Below are positions 22,101 through 28,474 of a stretch of DNA of 64,000 bases, piece after piece. The notes below the pieces were generated by a model. That model was not told the DNA's origin and searched no databases. It saw nothing but the letters and a program-made list of their open reading frames with translations. This DNA comes from Phymorhynchus buccinoides (lineage: Eukaryota; Mollusca; Gastropoda; Neogastropoda; Raphitomidae): assembly GCA_017654935.2 (NCBI GenBank), contig CM065684.1, positions 55,547,281 to 55,611,280 of the forward strand, in the 5' to 3' direction. The number at the start of each line of letters is the position of its first letter. The first letter of the stretch is position 1. The position numbers were made by a program, and so were the translations under genes.

Positions 22101-24352
22101 CTGCCCCTATTGACCACTGCAAAGAACACCTTTTGCAAGAGTGAATGCCCTTGGTGGGTGGGGGAAGATGGTTGAGTACTAACCAAACAAGGGCATAACT
22201 GTCGCCAATAACCCTATTTGAGTCCGCTTAATGGCTGCCTTTTATACCCCACTGGGGTCGGGGCAGCCCCTCTACCCCCTGCACTTGCAGTGGCCAATAC
22301 ATACCCCACTGGGGTCGGGGCAGCCCCTGGACCCCCTGCACTTGCAGTGGCCAATACATACCCGAGTGTTGATTCTAGAGCGCGTCCTGGCCAAAATCGC
22401 ATTTACGGTGATGACGCCTAAATAAAAAGCCAGTGCGTCCCCTGTGACACTAGAAAAAAACTTCGGACGCGTTTTTAAACCACCAATGCGACATTACAAT
22501 ATTGCACTGCTACTTTGCGTATAAATTCCAAATGACGACGAACTTGAGATTGCCGACGGCGATGTTTCTGTGTCTGAGCTGCCAAGTGCCGCAGGTGGCG
22601 ATGATCATGAGGAGGTTCAAAAGAAAACCAGTGCCAGTGGTGATACATCAAAACAAGAACGTTTCAGAAAAGCTGGCTTACAAAATGGCTGTGACGGCAT
22701 GAGGTGCTTGATTTGTATAAGTTATGCATGGGGAGATATCATAAAATCTGTTTGTCTTCTCACTTATGGGACCGGACCCCATTTTTTGACCATGAAGAGT
22801 CCCTAGAACCCTCTCTTTTAGGGGTCCTTGGACCCCCTTTTCTATAAGTCTAGAATCAACACTGATACCCCACTGGGGTCGGGGCAGCCCCTGGACCCCC
22901 TGCACTTGCAGTGGCCAATACATACCTCGCTGGGGTCAGTGCAGCCCCTGGGCCCTATTTCCTATTTTTGAAAATTGTTAGGTTTGTCAGGTTTAACCCT
23001 TGGGAGGCAGTCAGGTCTGTGAAATGACGCATTGATTCTGTCCCCAGGGTCAGCGCAGCGGTGGTTACGGCGGTGGTGGCTATGGAGGCGGCAGTGGTTA
23101 CGGTGGTGGTGGCTACGGTGGAGGTGGTGGTTACGGGGGCGGTGGTGGTGGTTACGGCAGCTACAGCAAAGGCTGGGGCCAGCCGGGGTCCTGGGGGGGA
23201 GGAGGCGGAGGTGGCTGGGGAGGACAAGGGGGATATGGCAGCAAGGTGAGAGAAATGTCCGATGCTTGTGGGGATACCCGGGGGGAGGTTGTGTGTGTGT
23301 GTGTCTTGTACAAATTGTTCCTCCACCGTCTGGTAGTTTTGTGCTTGTAACTTCCTCTAATCCGTCACTCTCTTAGACTCTGCTTATTGTCATCTGCTAT
23401 TATTCTGCCTTACTGGTCCTGCCTTGGTTCCAGAAATTCTTTGAAAGAATTTGTCCAGCTTTAGGTATTTCTTAGTTAGGTGCATAACGGCAGCATGACA
23501 CATCTGCACTCATGACAGGAAACTGAGCGATTGGACGTTTGTAGGAAAAAAGGCAAAGATTGACAATGAGTTCAGCAATTATTTGTGTTTATCTGTTGGG
23601 GAAAACATTGGTACGTTATGTTTATAGAGGACAGATTAGAGGATTATGGGTCTGACAACAGATTAATGTAGGATTTCTGTCTTATCAGCTAAGATAGACG
23701 GCTTTTTAAATGATACATTTTACATTTTAAGCCTCTGACGATCGTTACTCTCTTTAGTGTGTATACTAGGCATCAGAATTGTCAGAGGATCTGCACATTT
23801 GAGAGGATTAAGGATTTTTGACATGTCATTTCTGTGATGTCTAGCTGATTGTAATATGTCCTGCTATTGTGTCGAAATGTAAAGAGATTTGGTGCTTTAT
23901 GGTCCCTAAACGCCAGCAAAAACTTAGGGGGGAAAAAAAGGCATCATGCCTTTTTGGTCATGTTGGGAACTGGTTTCAGTGTTGTCCCTCTACAGTCTGG
24001 GGCCTTGGTGGCCCTTGTACCGCGGTTTTCAGAGAATTGGACTTCACACAATTCTGATGCCTGGTATACTTCTTTTTAGAAATTTAAAGAAATTCTTGTT
24101 TAACGCTATTATTGCTGTTGATTCAGTGAATTTCTCAAATTCAATGCATAGCTGATATGTTGATGCTTAAACATTGTGTGTGTGTGTGTGTGTGTGCAGG
24201 GTTATGGCAGCGGCAGTAGCTGGCAGGGGGGCTGGGGCAGCCAGCAGAGCTACTGGGGAGGCAGCGGGGGTGGGGGTGGGTACGGTGGAGGGGGGTATGG
24301 TGGGGGTGGGGGCTACGGGTCCAGCTGGGGCCGGAGCAGCTACTACAAGTAA
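1079..24352 (+). CDS. HNRNPUL1: hnRNP U-like protein (HNRNPUL1-type), 3' thirteen coding exons, 5' partial
   Basis: Nuclear RNA-binding scaffold family. Exons I place: 1079-1218, 2598-2697, 3718-3830, 5622-5777, 6780-6887, 8487-8609, 9563-9691, 11922-12090, 14581-14748, 15675-15770, 20414-20599, 23048-23245, 24200-24352. All have GT/AG ends, and the phases agree at every junction except inside the eleventh exon. Order of domains: SPRY (exons 1-4), P-loop with GLPGSGKT (exon 6), the kinase-like remainder with [18 protein letters not shown] and [10 protein letters not shown] (exons 7-8), a basic/acidic helix ending PPPEKRF (exon 9), then RGG/GYG repeats to a TAA stop. RWDVLI and PPPEKRF favour HNRNPUL1 over HNRNPU, from memory of the vertebrate proteins. 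The SAP-domain N-terminus would lie upstream of the window. The first two bases of exon 1 complete a codon from a missing exon. Members of the family act in RNA processing and the DNA damage response. Confidence 0.9.
1225..1372 (+). repeat. dispersed repeat R2, copy 1
   Basis: About 145 bp running from CACCATGGGAGTATACATTC to GATTTTTCTGTTAACGCATG. It is closely matched at 31765-31915 and partly at 15262-15400. It starts a few bases after the exon 1 donor. Confidence 0.8.
1380..2391 (+). mobile_element. hAT-like DNA transposon with 16-bp TIRs and 6-bp TSD
   Basis: Ends CAGACCTGTTTACCCT and its reverse complement are perfect 16-bp inverted repeats. GAGATG (1374-1379 and 2392-2397) flanks both ends. 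It contains a 168-codon frame with a zinc finger but no transposase core, so it is a deletion derivative. Confidence 0.85.
1526..2032 (+). pseudogene. zinc-finger (BED-like) N-terminal fragment of a transposase
   Basis: 168 codons with CCVYCSRDF and [10 protein letters not shown], a Cys-x2-Cys...His-x-His arrangement like the DNA-binding BED finger of hAT transposases, followed by a Lys-rich segment. It stops at 2030-2032 without RNase H-like domain residues. It lies wholly between the TIRs, so it is transposon-derived and not a host gene. Confidence 0.7.
2598..2697 (+). CDS. HNRNPUL1: HNRNPUL1-like exon 2: SPRY domain
   Basis: Acceptor TTCAG before 2598 and donor GTAAGC after 2697. It encodes [16 protein letters not shown], the conserved RVGWS core of SPRY domains. 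It ends in phase 1, and the split Gly codon is completed by the next exon. Confidence 0.9.
3424..3717 (+). repeat. 59-bp tandem array over the acceptor of HNRNPUL1-like exon 3
   Basis: Five acceptor copies put the exon start at 3482, 3541, 3600, 3659 and 3718, exactly 59 bp apart. Each unit holds the first 26 bp or so of the exon, then intron sequence ending TTTTCAG. Each CAG is directly followed by GTGAGG or GTGATG, so each junction also resembles a donor. Confidence 0.95.
3718..3830 (+). CDS. HNRNPUL1: HNRNPUL1-like exon 3: SPRY domain, with amplified acceptor
   Basis: Encodes [12 protein letters not shown] and [15 protein letters not shown], matching the hnRNP U SPRY segment. Its own acceptor is the last of five tandem copies (see the 59-bp array upstream). 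Only the acceptor at 3717/3718 leads straight into the full exon; from the upstream copies the reading frame meets stops in later units. Donor GTAGGT follows 3830. Confidence 0.88.
4670..4890. repeat. inverted, order-swapped repeat pair
   Basis: Segment X (GAGATGTCTGGCACGCAGAT, 4675 on) and segment Y (CATAGCGACTGGGATAGTCG, 4723 on) recur inverted at 4826-4888, where they lie fused in the swapped order. The two arms could pair as hairpins. Confidence 0.8.
5035..5130 (-). repeat. dispersed repeat R1, copy 1
   Basis: About 90 bp including the AAATATTTCTTAGTTAGGCG core and GCATGACGCATCTGC (in minus-strand reading). Related copies on the + strand lie at 23435-23540 and 32055-32195. Confidence 0.75.
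5270..5508. mobile_element. MITE M1, copy 1 (CAGGCATCAG ends)
   Basis: Begins CAGGCATCAGCATTGTCAGA and ends with ATTCTGATGCCTG, an inverted pair. The interior has GTCTGGGGCTTTGATGGCCC. Two other copies occur in introns of the same gene (14766-15025 and 23761-24069). Confidence 0.75.
5622..5777 (+). CDS. HNRNPUL1: HNRNPUL1-like exon 4: SPRY domain
   Basis: Acceptor TTCTTCAG, donor GTAGGC, 52 whole codons. It contains [16 protein letters not shown] and [10 protein letters not shown] followed by an NFG motif, the usual C-terminal SPRY signature. Confidence 0.92.
6780..6887 (+). CDS. HNRNPUL1: HNRNPUL1-like exon 5: SPRY to P-loop linker
   Basis: Acceptor GTTCCAG, donor GTAAGG, 36 whole codons. 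It begins [11 protein letters not shown], corresponding to KPYFPIPEEYTF in hnRNP U, and ends in an acidic stretch with a conserved cysteine just before the P-loop exon. Confidence 0.87.
7085..7315. mobile_element. element with GGGACTCC-type inverted ends and a 36-G run
   Basis: AGGGACTCCCATTTGGGGGTC near the left and GAGTCCCTGGGACCCC near the right are imperfect inverted ends. Internal GACCCTCTA motifs repeat. A G homopolymer (about 7157-7192) sits inside. A related fragment lies at 22745-22850. Confidence 0.45.
7410..7540 (+). repeat. 33-bp minisatellite, four units
   Basis: Four near-identical units of GTAGCAGAAGTGCATTCCCT plus 13 bp in the intron before the P-loop exon. Not at an exon edge. 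Confidence 0.9.
7728..7795 (+). pseudogene. decayed copy of the P-loop exon
   Basis: About 65 bp match the first half of HNRNPUL1-like exon 6, including GGTCTGCCTGGGTCGGGGAA (the Walker A codons), with substitutions and a small deletion after it. The acceptor AG and the second half of the exon are missing. It is a relic partial exon duplication within the preceding intron. Confidence 0.85.
7810..7922 (+). mobile_element. fragment of the ACCGTATTTT...TATAAGGCG element family
   Basis: Matches the 18687-18843 element internally (CTGAGATCCCTGCTCCTCAT, ATAATATAGTTAGAATCTG). Both ends are degraded. Confidence 0.6.
8187..8400. mobile_element. 214-bp hAT-like MITE with 6-bp TSD
   Basis: Ends CAGACCTGTTTAC / GTAAACGGGTCTG match the TIR of the 1380-2391 element. 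TAGAAG flanks both sides (8181-8186, 8401-8406). The interior is ACTACTC-rich with no ORF. A second fragment of this interior type is near 21165-21215. Confidence 0.85.
8487..8609 (+). CDS. HNRNPUL1: HNRNPUL1-like exon 6: P-loop (Walker A)
   Basis: Acceptor CCACAG, donor GTATAA, 41 whole codons. It contains [18 protein letters not shown], a Walker A nucleotide-binding loop, and [16 protein letters not shown] decayed partial copy of this exon lies about 760 bp upstream. Confidence 0.92.
8612..8700 (-). mobile_element. LINE/SINE 3' end fragment
   Basis: In minus-strand reading it carries AAAGCGCTATATAAATGTTC then TATTATT, the tail style of CR1/L2-like retroposons. Similar tails appear at 31245-31305 (+) and 54533-54605 (-). 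Confidence 0.5.
8991..9562 (+). repeat. 82-bp tandem array over the acceptor of HNRNPUL1-like exon 7
   Basis: Acceptors precede 9071, 9153, 9235, 9317, 9399, 9481 and 9563. Each unit starts with the first 12 bp of the exon (GTGATGGGTCTG), then intron sequence ending CTTCTCTCTGCAG. Units are almost identical. The unit frame opened from the exon start meets TAA within the unit. Confidence 0.95.
9563..9691 (+). CDS. HNRNPUL1: HNRNPUL1-like exon 7: kinase-like domain, with amplified acceptor
   Basis: Its acceptor is the seventh of seven tandem copies spaced exactly 82 bp apart. The exon is 43 whole codons and includes [28 protein letters not shown]; donor GTAGGA. The RWDVLI stretch is typical of HNRNPUL1. 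Confidence 0.92.
9692..11921 (+). other. intron 7 of the HNRNPUL1-like gene
   Basis: 2.2 kb, AT-rich, with no coding sequence I can support. The only structure seen is a degenerate TGATGAAATRCCATTGCTGA-like repeat at 10560-11110. Confidence 0.7.
10830..11110 (+). repeat. degenerate minisatellite rich in TGATGA and CTGA
   Basis: Loose 25-30 bp units combining TGATGAAAT(A/G)CC and ATTGCTGACAT. The motifs mimic snoRNA C and D boxes but I see no terminal stems. Confidence 0.55.
11922..12090 (+). CDS. HNRNPUL1: HNRNPUL1-like exon 8: kinase-like domain
   Basis: Acceptor CTGCTAG, donor GTAGGC. Encodes [18 protein letters not shown] and [14 protein letters not shown], then an acidic region ending AVLEMK. 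It ends in phase 1; the next exon adds the rest of an ANFTMPEV motif. Confidence 0.92.
12091..14580 (+). other. intron 8 of the HNRNPUL1-like gene
   Basis: 2.5 kb, T-rich. A pogo-like MITE lies at 14237-14396. Otherwise I see no gene or clear repeat. Confidence 0.7.
14237..14396. mobile_element. pogo/Tigger-like MITE, copy 1
   Basis: Starts CAGTGGAGCCTCC and ends GGAGGTTCTACTG with TA on both sides. CAGTGGAACC-type ends with TA target sites are typical of pogo/Tigger elements. More diverged than the 20747 copy. Confidence 0.75.
14581..14748 (+). CDS. HNRNPUL1: HNRNPUL1-like exon 9: end of kinase-like domain
   Basis: Acceptor GTGTGCAG, donor GTGAGA. Encodes [20 protein letters not shown], a charged helix with EAEKLVKKY, and PPPEKRF. 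A terminal-inverted-repeat element begins about 18 bp into the following intron. Confidence 0.92.
14766..15025. mobile_element. MITE M1, copy 2
   Basis: Starts AGGCATGAGAGTTGTGAGAG, ends AGAAGTGATGCCT, with the shared CAGTCTGGGGCCTTGATGGC core. It lies about 18 bp inside the intron after exon 9. Confidence 0.7.
15675..15770 (+). CDS. HNRNPUL1: HNRNPUL1-like exon 10: RGG box start
   Basis: Acceptor GTTTCAG, donor GTAACT. Encodes [18 protein letters not shown] and a run of RGG/GGG residues, a typical RNA-binding RGG box. Phase 1 at both ends. Confidence 0.88.
15862..16214 (-). mobile_element. tRNA-derived SINE, near full length
   Basis: On the minus strand, A box TGGCACAGTGG and B box GTTCGAACC are spaced as in a tRNA promoter (about 16208-16150). 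A body follows with AGTGGCAACAAAAAAGTTGT and GCGCTCTCCAGGTGGGAGCA, then a TAATACCTAAAAAG end. A 5'-truncated copy is at 29440-29640. Confidence 0.75.
16344..16408 (+). ncRNA. box C/D snoRNA-like copy 1
   Basis: Terminal stem TCTGCTG/CAGCAGA (7 bp) closes the unit. C box ATGATGA at 16352-16358, D' CTGA at 16379-16382, D CTGA at 16398-16401. The region before D is GCATCGGATATGGGG. Intronic position is usual for animal snoRNAs. By their box layout such RNAs guide 2'-O-methylation; the target is not established. Confidence 0.8.
16903..16966 (+). ncRNA. box C/D snoRNA-like copy 2
   Basis: TGCTG/CAGCA stem, C box GATGATGA, D' in ACTCTGAGC, D in GGGGCTGAC. Same guide region as copy 1 before the D box. 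Confidence 0.78.
17013..18140. mobile_element. element with ACAGGTCTGC...GGGTACGC ends
   Basis: Left part CAACAGGTCTGCTCG then GTGCGTACCCCCCCTTGAAT; right part AAGGGGTACGCATCCCCCCT then CTACCTGTT. A short related copy is at 41455-41575. No coding capacity seen. Confidence 0.5.
18473..18536 (+). ncRNA. box C/D snoRNA-like copy 3
   Basis: TGCTG/CAGCA stem, C box GATGATGA, D' in GCTCTGAGC, D in GGGGCTGAC. Nearly identical to copies 1, 2 and 5. Confidence 0.78.
18687..18843. mobile_element. MITE of the ACCGTATTTTTC...GACTATAAGGCG family
   Basis: Ends TACCGTATTTTTCTGACTAT and ATAGTCCGAAAAATGCGGTA are inverted, flanked by TA. No ORF. Related ends recur in at least eight places in the window. Confidence 0.8.
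19104..19168 (+). ncRNA. box C/D snoRNA-like copy 4, diverged D' guide
   Basis: Stem TGCTG/CAGCA, C box GATGATGA, D' in ACTCTGAGC and D in GGGGCTGAC are kept. The stretch before D' has changed (CTATTTCTGTGAATCAA). Confidence 0.72.
19596..19660 (+). ncRNA. box C/D snoRNA-like copy 5
   Basis: TGCTG/CAGCA stem, C box GATGATGA, D' and D CTGA. One change in the guide (GCTTCGGATATGGGG). Confidence 0.76.
20011..20077 (+). ncRNA. box C/D snoRNA-like copy 6, most diverged of the cluster
   Basis: Stem TCTGTTG/CAGCAGA, C box GATGATGA, a C'-like GTGATGA, D CTGA before the stem. Guide before D is GCATTCGGATATGGGT. Confidence 0.68.
20414..20599 (+). CDS. HNRNPUL1: HNRNPUL1-like exon 11: RGG/GYG exon, frame broken by a T/G tract
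   Basis: Acceptor TTCACCAG, donor GTGTGT. The first part reads [18 protein letters not shown]. The last part reads [17 protein letters not shown], but in a different frame. Between them, at about 20498-20540, a T-rich run followed by a G run adds hydrophobic residues and shifts the frame by one base. The 186-bp length does not fit the phases of the flanking exons, which need 185 or 188. A homopolymer sequencing error, an allele-specific insertion or an unrecognised mini-intron could explain it. Confidence 0.7.
20747..20904. mobile_element. pogo/Tigger-like MITE, copy 2
   Basis: CAGTGGAACCTCCCTT and AAGGGAGGTTCCACTG are perfect inverted ends, flanked by TA on both sides. The interior repeats GTCTTATAAGGGA. 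158 bp, no ORF. Confidence 0.88.
22240..22950. repeat. 57-bp CCCCACTGGGGTCGGGGCAG repeat and transposon fragment
   Basis: Two tandem units at 22246-22361 and a third at 22866-22925 contain palindromic CCCCACTGGGG and CACTTGCAGTGGCC. Between them lies a short Glu/Asp-rich frame (22520-22700) without a recognisable domain. Likely the ends of one degraded element. Confidence 0.55.
23048..23245 (+). CDS. HNRNPUL1: HNRNPUL1-like exon 12: Gly/Tyr-rich region
   Basis: Acceptor TCCCCAG, donor GTGAGA, 66 whole codons. It is made almost entirely of GGGYGG-type repeats, then [13 protein letters not shown] and QGGYGSK. Low-complexity Gly/Tyr tails like this support condensate formation in hnRNPs generally. 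Confidence 0.88.
23435..23540 (+). repeat. dispersed repeat R1, copy 2
   Basis: Contains GGTATTTCTTAGTTAGGTGC and GCATGACACATCTGCACTCA, matching copies at 5035-5130 (inverted) and 32055-32195. Confidence 0.75.
23591..23663 (+). ncRNA. possible decayed box C/D snoRNA relative
   Basis: ATCTGTTG at the left and CAACAGAT at the right form a perfect 8-bp closing stem. D box CTGA is present and preceded by ATTATGGGT, like the cluster in the previous large intron. The C box is not recognisable (GGGGAAAA in its place), so it is probably not functional. Confidence 0.35.
23761..24069. mobile_element. MITE M1, copy 3
   Basis: GTATACTAGGCATCAGAATT at the left and AATTCTGATGCCTGGTATAC at the right are inverted. 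The outer GTATAC may be part of the TIR or the target site. Contains the shared CAGTCTGGGGCCTTGGTGGC core. Confidence 0.8.
24200..24352 (+). CDS. HNRNPUL1: HNRNPUL1-like exon 13: C-terminus and stop
   Basis: Acceptor at the end of a (TG)n tract (GTGTGCAG). It continues the Gly/Tyr/Trp-rich tail and ends [10 protein letters not shown] then TAA at 24350-24352. Phase 0 matches the preceding exon. Confidence 0.9.
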   Translation, partial: GYGSGSSWQGGWGSQQSYWGGSGGGGGYGGGGYGGGGGYGSSWGRSSYYK

Positions 24353-25805
24353 CGGTCATCCCCAATGTGACGGTCATCACTGTGTGACGGTCATCACTGT
24401 GTAACGGTCATCACTGTGTAACGCTCATCACCGCGGCCTGTGTTTGTGTGTGCAAAGACATTGTCACAGTTGACATGACCGATTGATTCTTAATTGAGAT
24501 GTGCAAAGAGATAAACTACAAGGGGAGGGGAGGGGAGGGGGTGGGGATGTGGATGGGTAGGGGGTGTCAAAGGCACAAGAGATGGTTGTCTAGAGGATGT
24601 TGTGGTTTTTTGTTTTTTTTAAGCGTTTGTTATTATACGTTTGTGTTGTGTTCCTCTTCCTTTTTTAAAATTTTTATTTTAAATAAGTGGTTTCTAGAGT
24701 TCATAATTGTAATATGTCCTGATATTGTGTTGAAATGTAATGAGATTTGGTGCTTTATGGTCCCTAAACTCCAGCAAAAACTTAAGGGTGGAAATACAGG
24801 CATAAACCATGGTGAAAGAAATCTGTCGAAAAGAGCAGATTTCATTTCCTGCCCAACATATTGCAATTTTTTTACTTGGCGTTTCTTTAACCTCCTGAGT
24901 TTTCTTCGTTCGTTTTACCATTGACGTTTTAACCTTTCTCAAATCTTTTATTTAGTCTCCTGTTGGTTCGTGGTAGAGGGATTAGGACATCACGCATTCA
25001 TGGTTGGGATCTGTTCTGATATTCGGCGTGTGGTTGGTTGTTTCTTAGCGATTTCTCTGTCCTTCAAAAAGTAAGATAGACTTGTTTATCAGCAGCTGAA
25101 GCTTTTGCTACGCCGACATTTCTGCAATATGAGAATGATTTCTGACCAGCCCTGGCGTCATAAATCGTGGTAGCACCTAAGTTTTTTTCTTACTACCGCT
25201 TTGTTTTATTTCGTAATTGTTCAGTTTTGTCAGAGGCAGCTTGTGTTTCTTTTTCTTCCACCCTTGTTTATTTTCCATCATTTCCGTGTTCAGAGGATTT
25301 TAACCGTTCTCATTGTGCGTTGTTTAAATGGGTCTCCTATCCAAAACCGATCCGCTCTTGGTCGTACTATTTCCATTCTGTTTTCTAGAAGGAAGAAGGT
25401 AATTTTTTTCCCACATTCCTTTTAATGCAGCGATAAAACATTACATTCTTTTAATTTTAAGAATCTGTGGGGTTGGAGGGAGAGTAAGGAGGTGGAATAT
25501 TTTTTTAATTAATCATTTTCAATGTGTTCACACACGCATGCACAAAGGAAAAGAAAAAAAGGTAACACTAGATTTGGGGTAAAAAATGACCTCATTTTCT
25601 GTACTAAATTGTATTTTGTCGTTTTTCTGTAGGTCCAATTCTTTTCTTTTGTTGTTTTCTAGCGTTCTGTTCTTTTTATTCTCGTATTGAGTATACCGTA
25701 TTTTACGGACTAAGGCGATAAATACTGTAAAATACGGTAGATTTGTGTGAATAAAGTTGTTCCAATGAAGAGTTGATGGAATAAAGTCACACTCCTGTAA
25801 ACTAA
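24353..25805 (+). terminator. HNRNPUL1-like 3' UTR with two AATAAA signals
   Basis: After the TAA stop come four copies of a short GTCATCACTGTGTAACG-like repeat (24356-24432), G-rich and T-rich stretches and no further ORF. AATAAA occurs at 25750-25755 and 25780-25785, so cleavage near 25800 is the simplest end point. It also contains a 90-bp copy of a repeat found in the preceding intron and a 48-bp palindromic transposon end just upstream of the signals. Confidence 0.6.
25693..25741. mobile_element. tiny palindromic MITE remnant in the 3' UTR
   Basis: TACCGTATTTTACGGACTA and TACTGTAAAATACGGTA are inverted ends only about 10 bp apart. It is an extreme internal deletion of the ACCGTATTTT family. 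Confidence 0.7.
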
Positions 25806-26237
25806 TGTTGGTTCTTTCCACCGGGGAGAAGTGAAGCGTTACTGCCTCATTTCTACTCTGGGTGGTTGTGTCTGTTGTTTAGTTTGTGTCAAATACGGAC
25901 CATGAAGCGTTTAGGCCCTTTGTGTTTTTTGCCATTAAAAAGAAACTCATGTTGAGATTGATTAAAAGTTTGTTTCTTAAAAGTTGTCAGTAAATTTGGA
26001 AAATGAAAGCGATTACGATTTGTTTTTGATTTGGTGTGGATGTTGAGAATGTAAATGACGCAACACATGGACACCGAGACAAATCTGTCTTAACCCGTTT
26101 TTAATATCACAACTCTTCATCAACTTTTGACCATGCCCAAAAAATGTGAGCTTAGAGAAAGCAAGATGTAGGCTTTGTATTTCAAAATGTCCCCCTCCCA
26201 CCCTACATTTCCATCCCACAAGAGACAGAAACAATAT

Positions 26238-26345
26238 ACCGTAATTTCACAGACTACAAGCCGCTTCGTAGTATAAGCCACACCCCCTACACAAATCTGA
26301 AAAAAGTAACGCATAAGCCACGTCGATGCACGATGTCTGCTTCCG
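26238..26345. mobile_element. fragment related to the ACCGTATTTT element family
   Basis: Starts TACCGTAATTTCACAGACTA and has GCATAAGCCACGTCG, but the right end is not clear. Confidence 0.5.
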
Positions 26346-27119
26346 GTTAAGTCTAGAGTTGATCACGGGTGTGCTGACTGCCAAAACGAAAGTGGGGGAC
26401 CGTGAAACGGATCGTCATTTTGTGAAAAATATACCAAAATCAAGGCGATTTTTTGTCATCAACAGCATGGGTGATAATGAAAGATCTTTCATTTTTACAC
26501 TGATTTCAGTATTTTTAATGTTACCAGAAACTGAACTTCAGTTTTTTATAATTCATCACAAAAATAAAAACAAAAACAAATTGATCACAAGCGATTTGGG
26601 GCATTTTGAACTTGGTTCTATCTTGGAAGTTTACAAAGCAATGTAATAATTTTACAAGGCTTATCAGATTCAAACTGTCATTTTAACTATCTGTCAACCG
26701 GCCAGAGCATGTGACAAAGCAAGCAAACAGGTGTGAAGCTGCAAGCGTCGCAGTTGGGACTTGAGATTTTGTCATGTGATTAGCTTCCACAAATTACTTC
26801 ACAGATAGGTCAACCCCACCTTGGGCCTGTGACCAATCAGGACTTTTAATTTGATTTGAATGTAACAAAAAGCAAATTTTTTTTTCCTTAGGCAATTAAT
26901 GTTAGATCTTTGAAAAAAATTCACAAAGATTCATTATATGTGCACACATACAGACAGAAATGCATAGGCCCTAATGTCTTGGCTGTACATGTGTACATAA
27001 TCTGCATAATCCATCTGCTTCATTTTAACGGCAAAGCAAAAGAATAAAAGGTAAAGCTCAACAAATGGCATTTCATGGCAATGCAATTGTCACAGTATAA
27101 TTGATTGGTGTGACAAAAA

Positions 27120-27865
27120 AAACAAGTTCTCTCGCTATTCGAGTAATTCATTTACACAAGTTCTCTTGCTATTTGAGTCATTCATTCACACAAGTTCTCA
27201 CTCGCTATTTGAGTCGTTCATTCACACAAGTTCCCACTCGCTATTTGAGTCATTCATTTACACAAGTTCTTGCTCGCTATTCAACACACTACTACTACTA
27301 CTATTCAAGTAATTCATTCACACAAGTTCTCGCTCGCTATTCAAATAATTCATTCACAAGTTGTCACTCGCTATTCGAGTCATTCATTTAAACAAGTTCT
27401 CGCTCGCTATTCAAATCATTCATTTACACAAGTTCTCGCTCGCTATTCGAGTCATTCATTTACACAAGTTCTCGCTCGCTATTCGAGTCGTTCATTTACA
27501 CAAGTTCTCACTCGCTATTCGAGTCATTCATTTACACAAGTTCTCGCTCACTATTCGAGTCATTCATTCACACAAGTTCTCGCTCGCTATTTTAGTCATT
27601 CATTTACACAATTTCTGGCTCACTATTCGAGTCGTTCATTTACACAAGTTCTCACTCGGTATTTGAGTCATTCATTTACACAAGTACTTGTTTGCTATTT
27701 GAGTAATTCATTCACACAAGTTCTCACTCACTATTCGAGTAATTCATTTACACAAGTTCTCGTTCGCTATTTGAGTCGTTCATTTACACAAGTTCTCGCT
27801 CGCTATTCGAGTCGTTCATTTACACAAGTTCTCGCTCACTATTCGAATCATTTATTTATACAGAT
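27120..27865 (+). repeat. 36-bp minisatellite between the convergent genes
   Basis: About 20 units with the consensus core AAGTTCTCGCTCGCTATTCG followed by AGTCATTCATTTACAC. Because 36 is a multiple of three, a spurious 220-codon frame (SHSFTQVLARYS) runs through it. One unit has an inserted (ACT)n. Confidence 0.95.
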
Positions 27866-28259
27866 CGTCAGTTACTCCACAAGACTTCTGTTTAAAGAAA
27901 CTCATTTACACACACACAATCACATAAACTGAAAAAACGTTTGCACAAACAGTGAAACACAGAACATGTTCCCCCCTGAGACATTTTTGTTTACTGGAAT
28001 AAATGTCATCCGATTTATCATGGTTTTTGTGTTGTCTTTTTAATCAGCAAACTTCCTTCACAAAACAAAGTGGGAGTCCTGAAATGACAGAACCAACACA
28101 TGCGTTGACGATTTTTACCTTCATGTTCAACTTGCTGTAGAAAATCGCACACACACACAGGCACAAAAGAAGAGATCAACAAATTGGTGACCATCGGTAC
28201 CAAACTAATGAACAAAAATGCTGCTGCATTTTGACAAGAGCCACAGGCAGGGGAGAGAA

Positions 28260-28474
28260 TCAAAGGTACCGGTAGAAAGCACCACCATCCTCCTCATCGT
28301 CACTAAAGTCGTCATCTTCGTTGATAAAGTCATCCCTGGGTGCAAAGCGTATCTGAGCAGCCCCGTCAGAGTCGGAGTCGGAATCTGTGCCATTGGACCC
28401 GTCGATTTCATCGTCAATGCTGTCATCGTCATCGCTGTAGCCTTCACCTTCATAGCGGCGCGGCTGCCTTGCAC
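28260..28474 (-). CDS. RNF216: RNF216-like coding exon 10: acidic C-terminus and stop
   Basis: Acceptor AATTTCAG. It has no ATG, so it is easy to miss. The frame fixed by the previous donor (phase 1) reads through a Ser/Asp run (SDDDDSIDDEIDGSNG, DSDSDSDG) and ends GGAFYRYL then TGA at 28262-28260. The phase fit and composition support it. It lies 6.6 kb from exon 9, so a transcript should confirm it. Confidence 0.75.

Larger units (their letters stand above)
20600..23047 (+). other. intron 11 of the HNRNPUL1-like gene
   Basis: 2.4 kb containing the pogo-like MITE, an ACTACTC-type hAT fragment (about 21165-21215) and a GGGGTCGGGGCAGCCCC repeat element at 22080-22950. No exon seen. Confidence 0.65.

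Noticed and set aside
23032..23376. Trp/Arg-rich frame and the antisense Ala/Thr-rich frame over exon 12
   Set aside because: Other frames of the Gly/Tyr-rich exon of the HNRNPUL1-like gene.
27270..27932. 220-codon ORF of SHSFTQVLARYS repeats
   Set aside because: Minisatellite of 36 bp, open only because the unit is a multiple of three. No start context or conserved domain.
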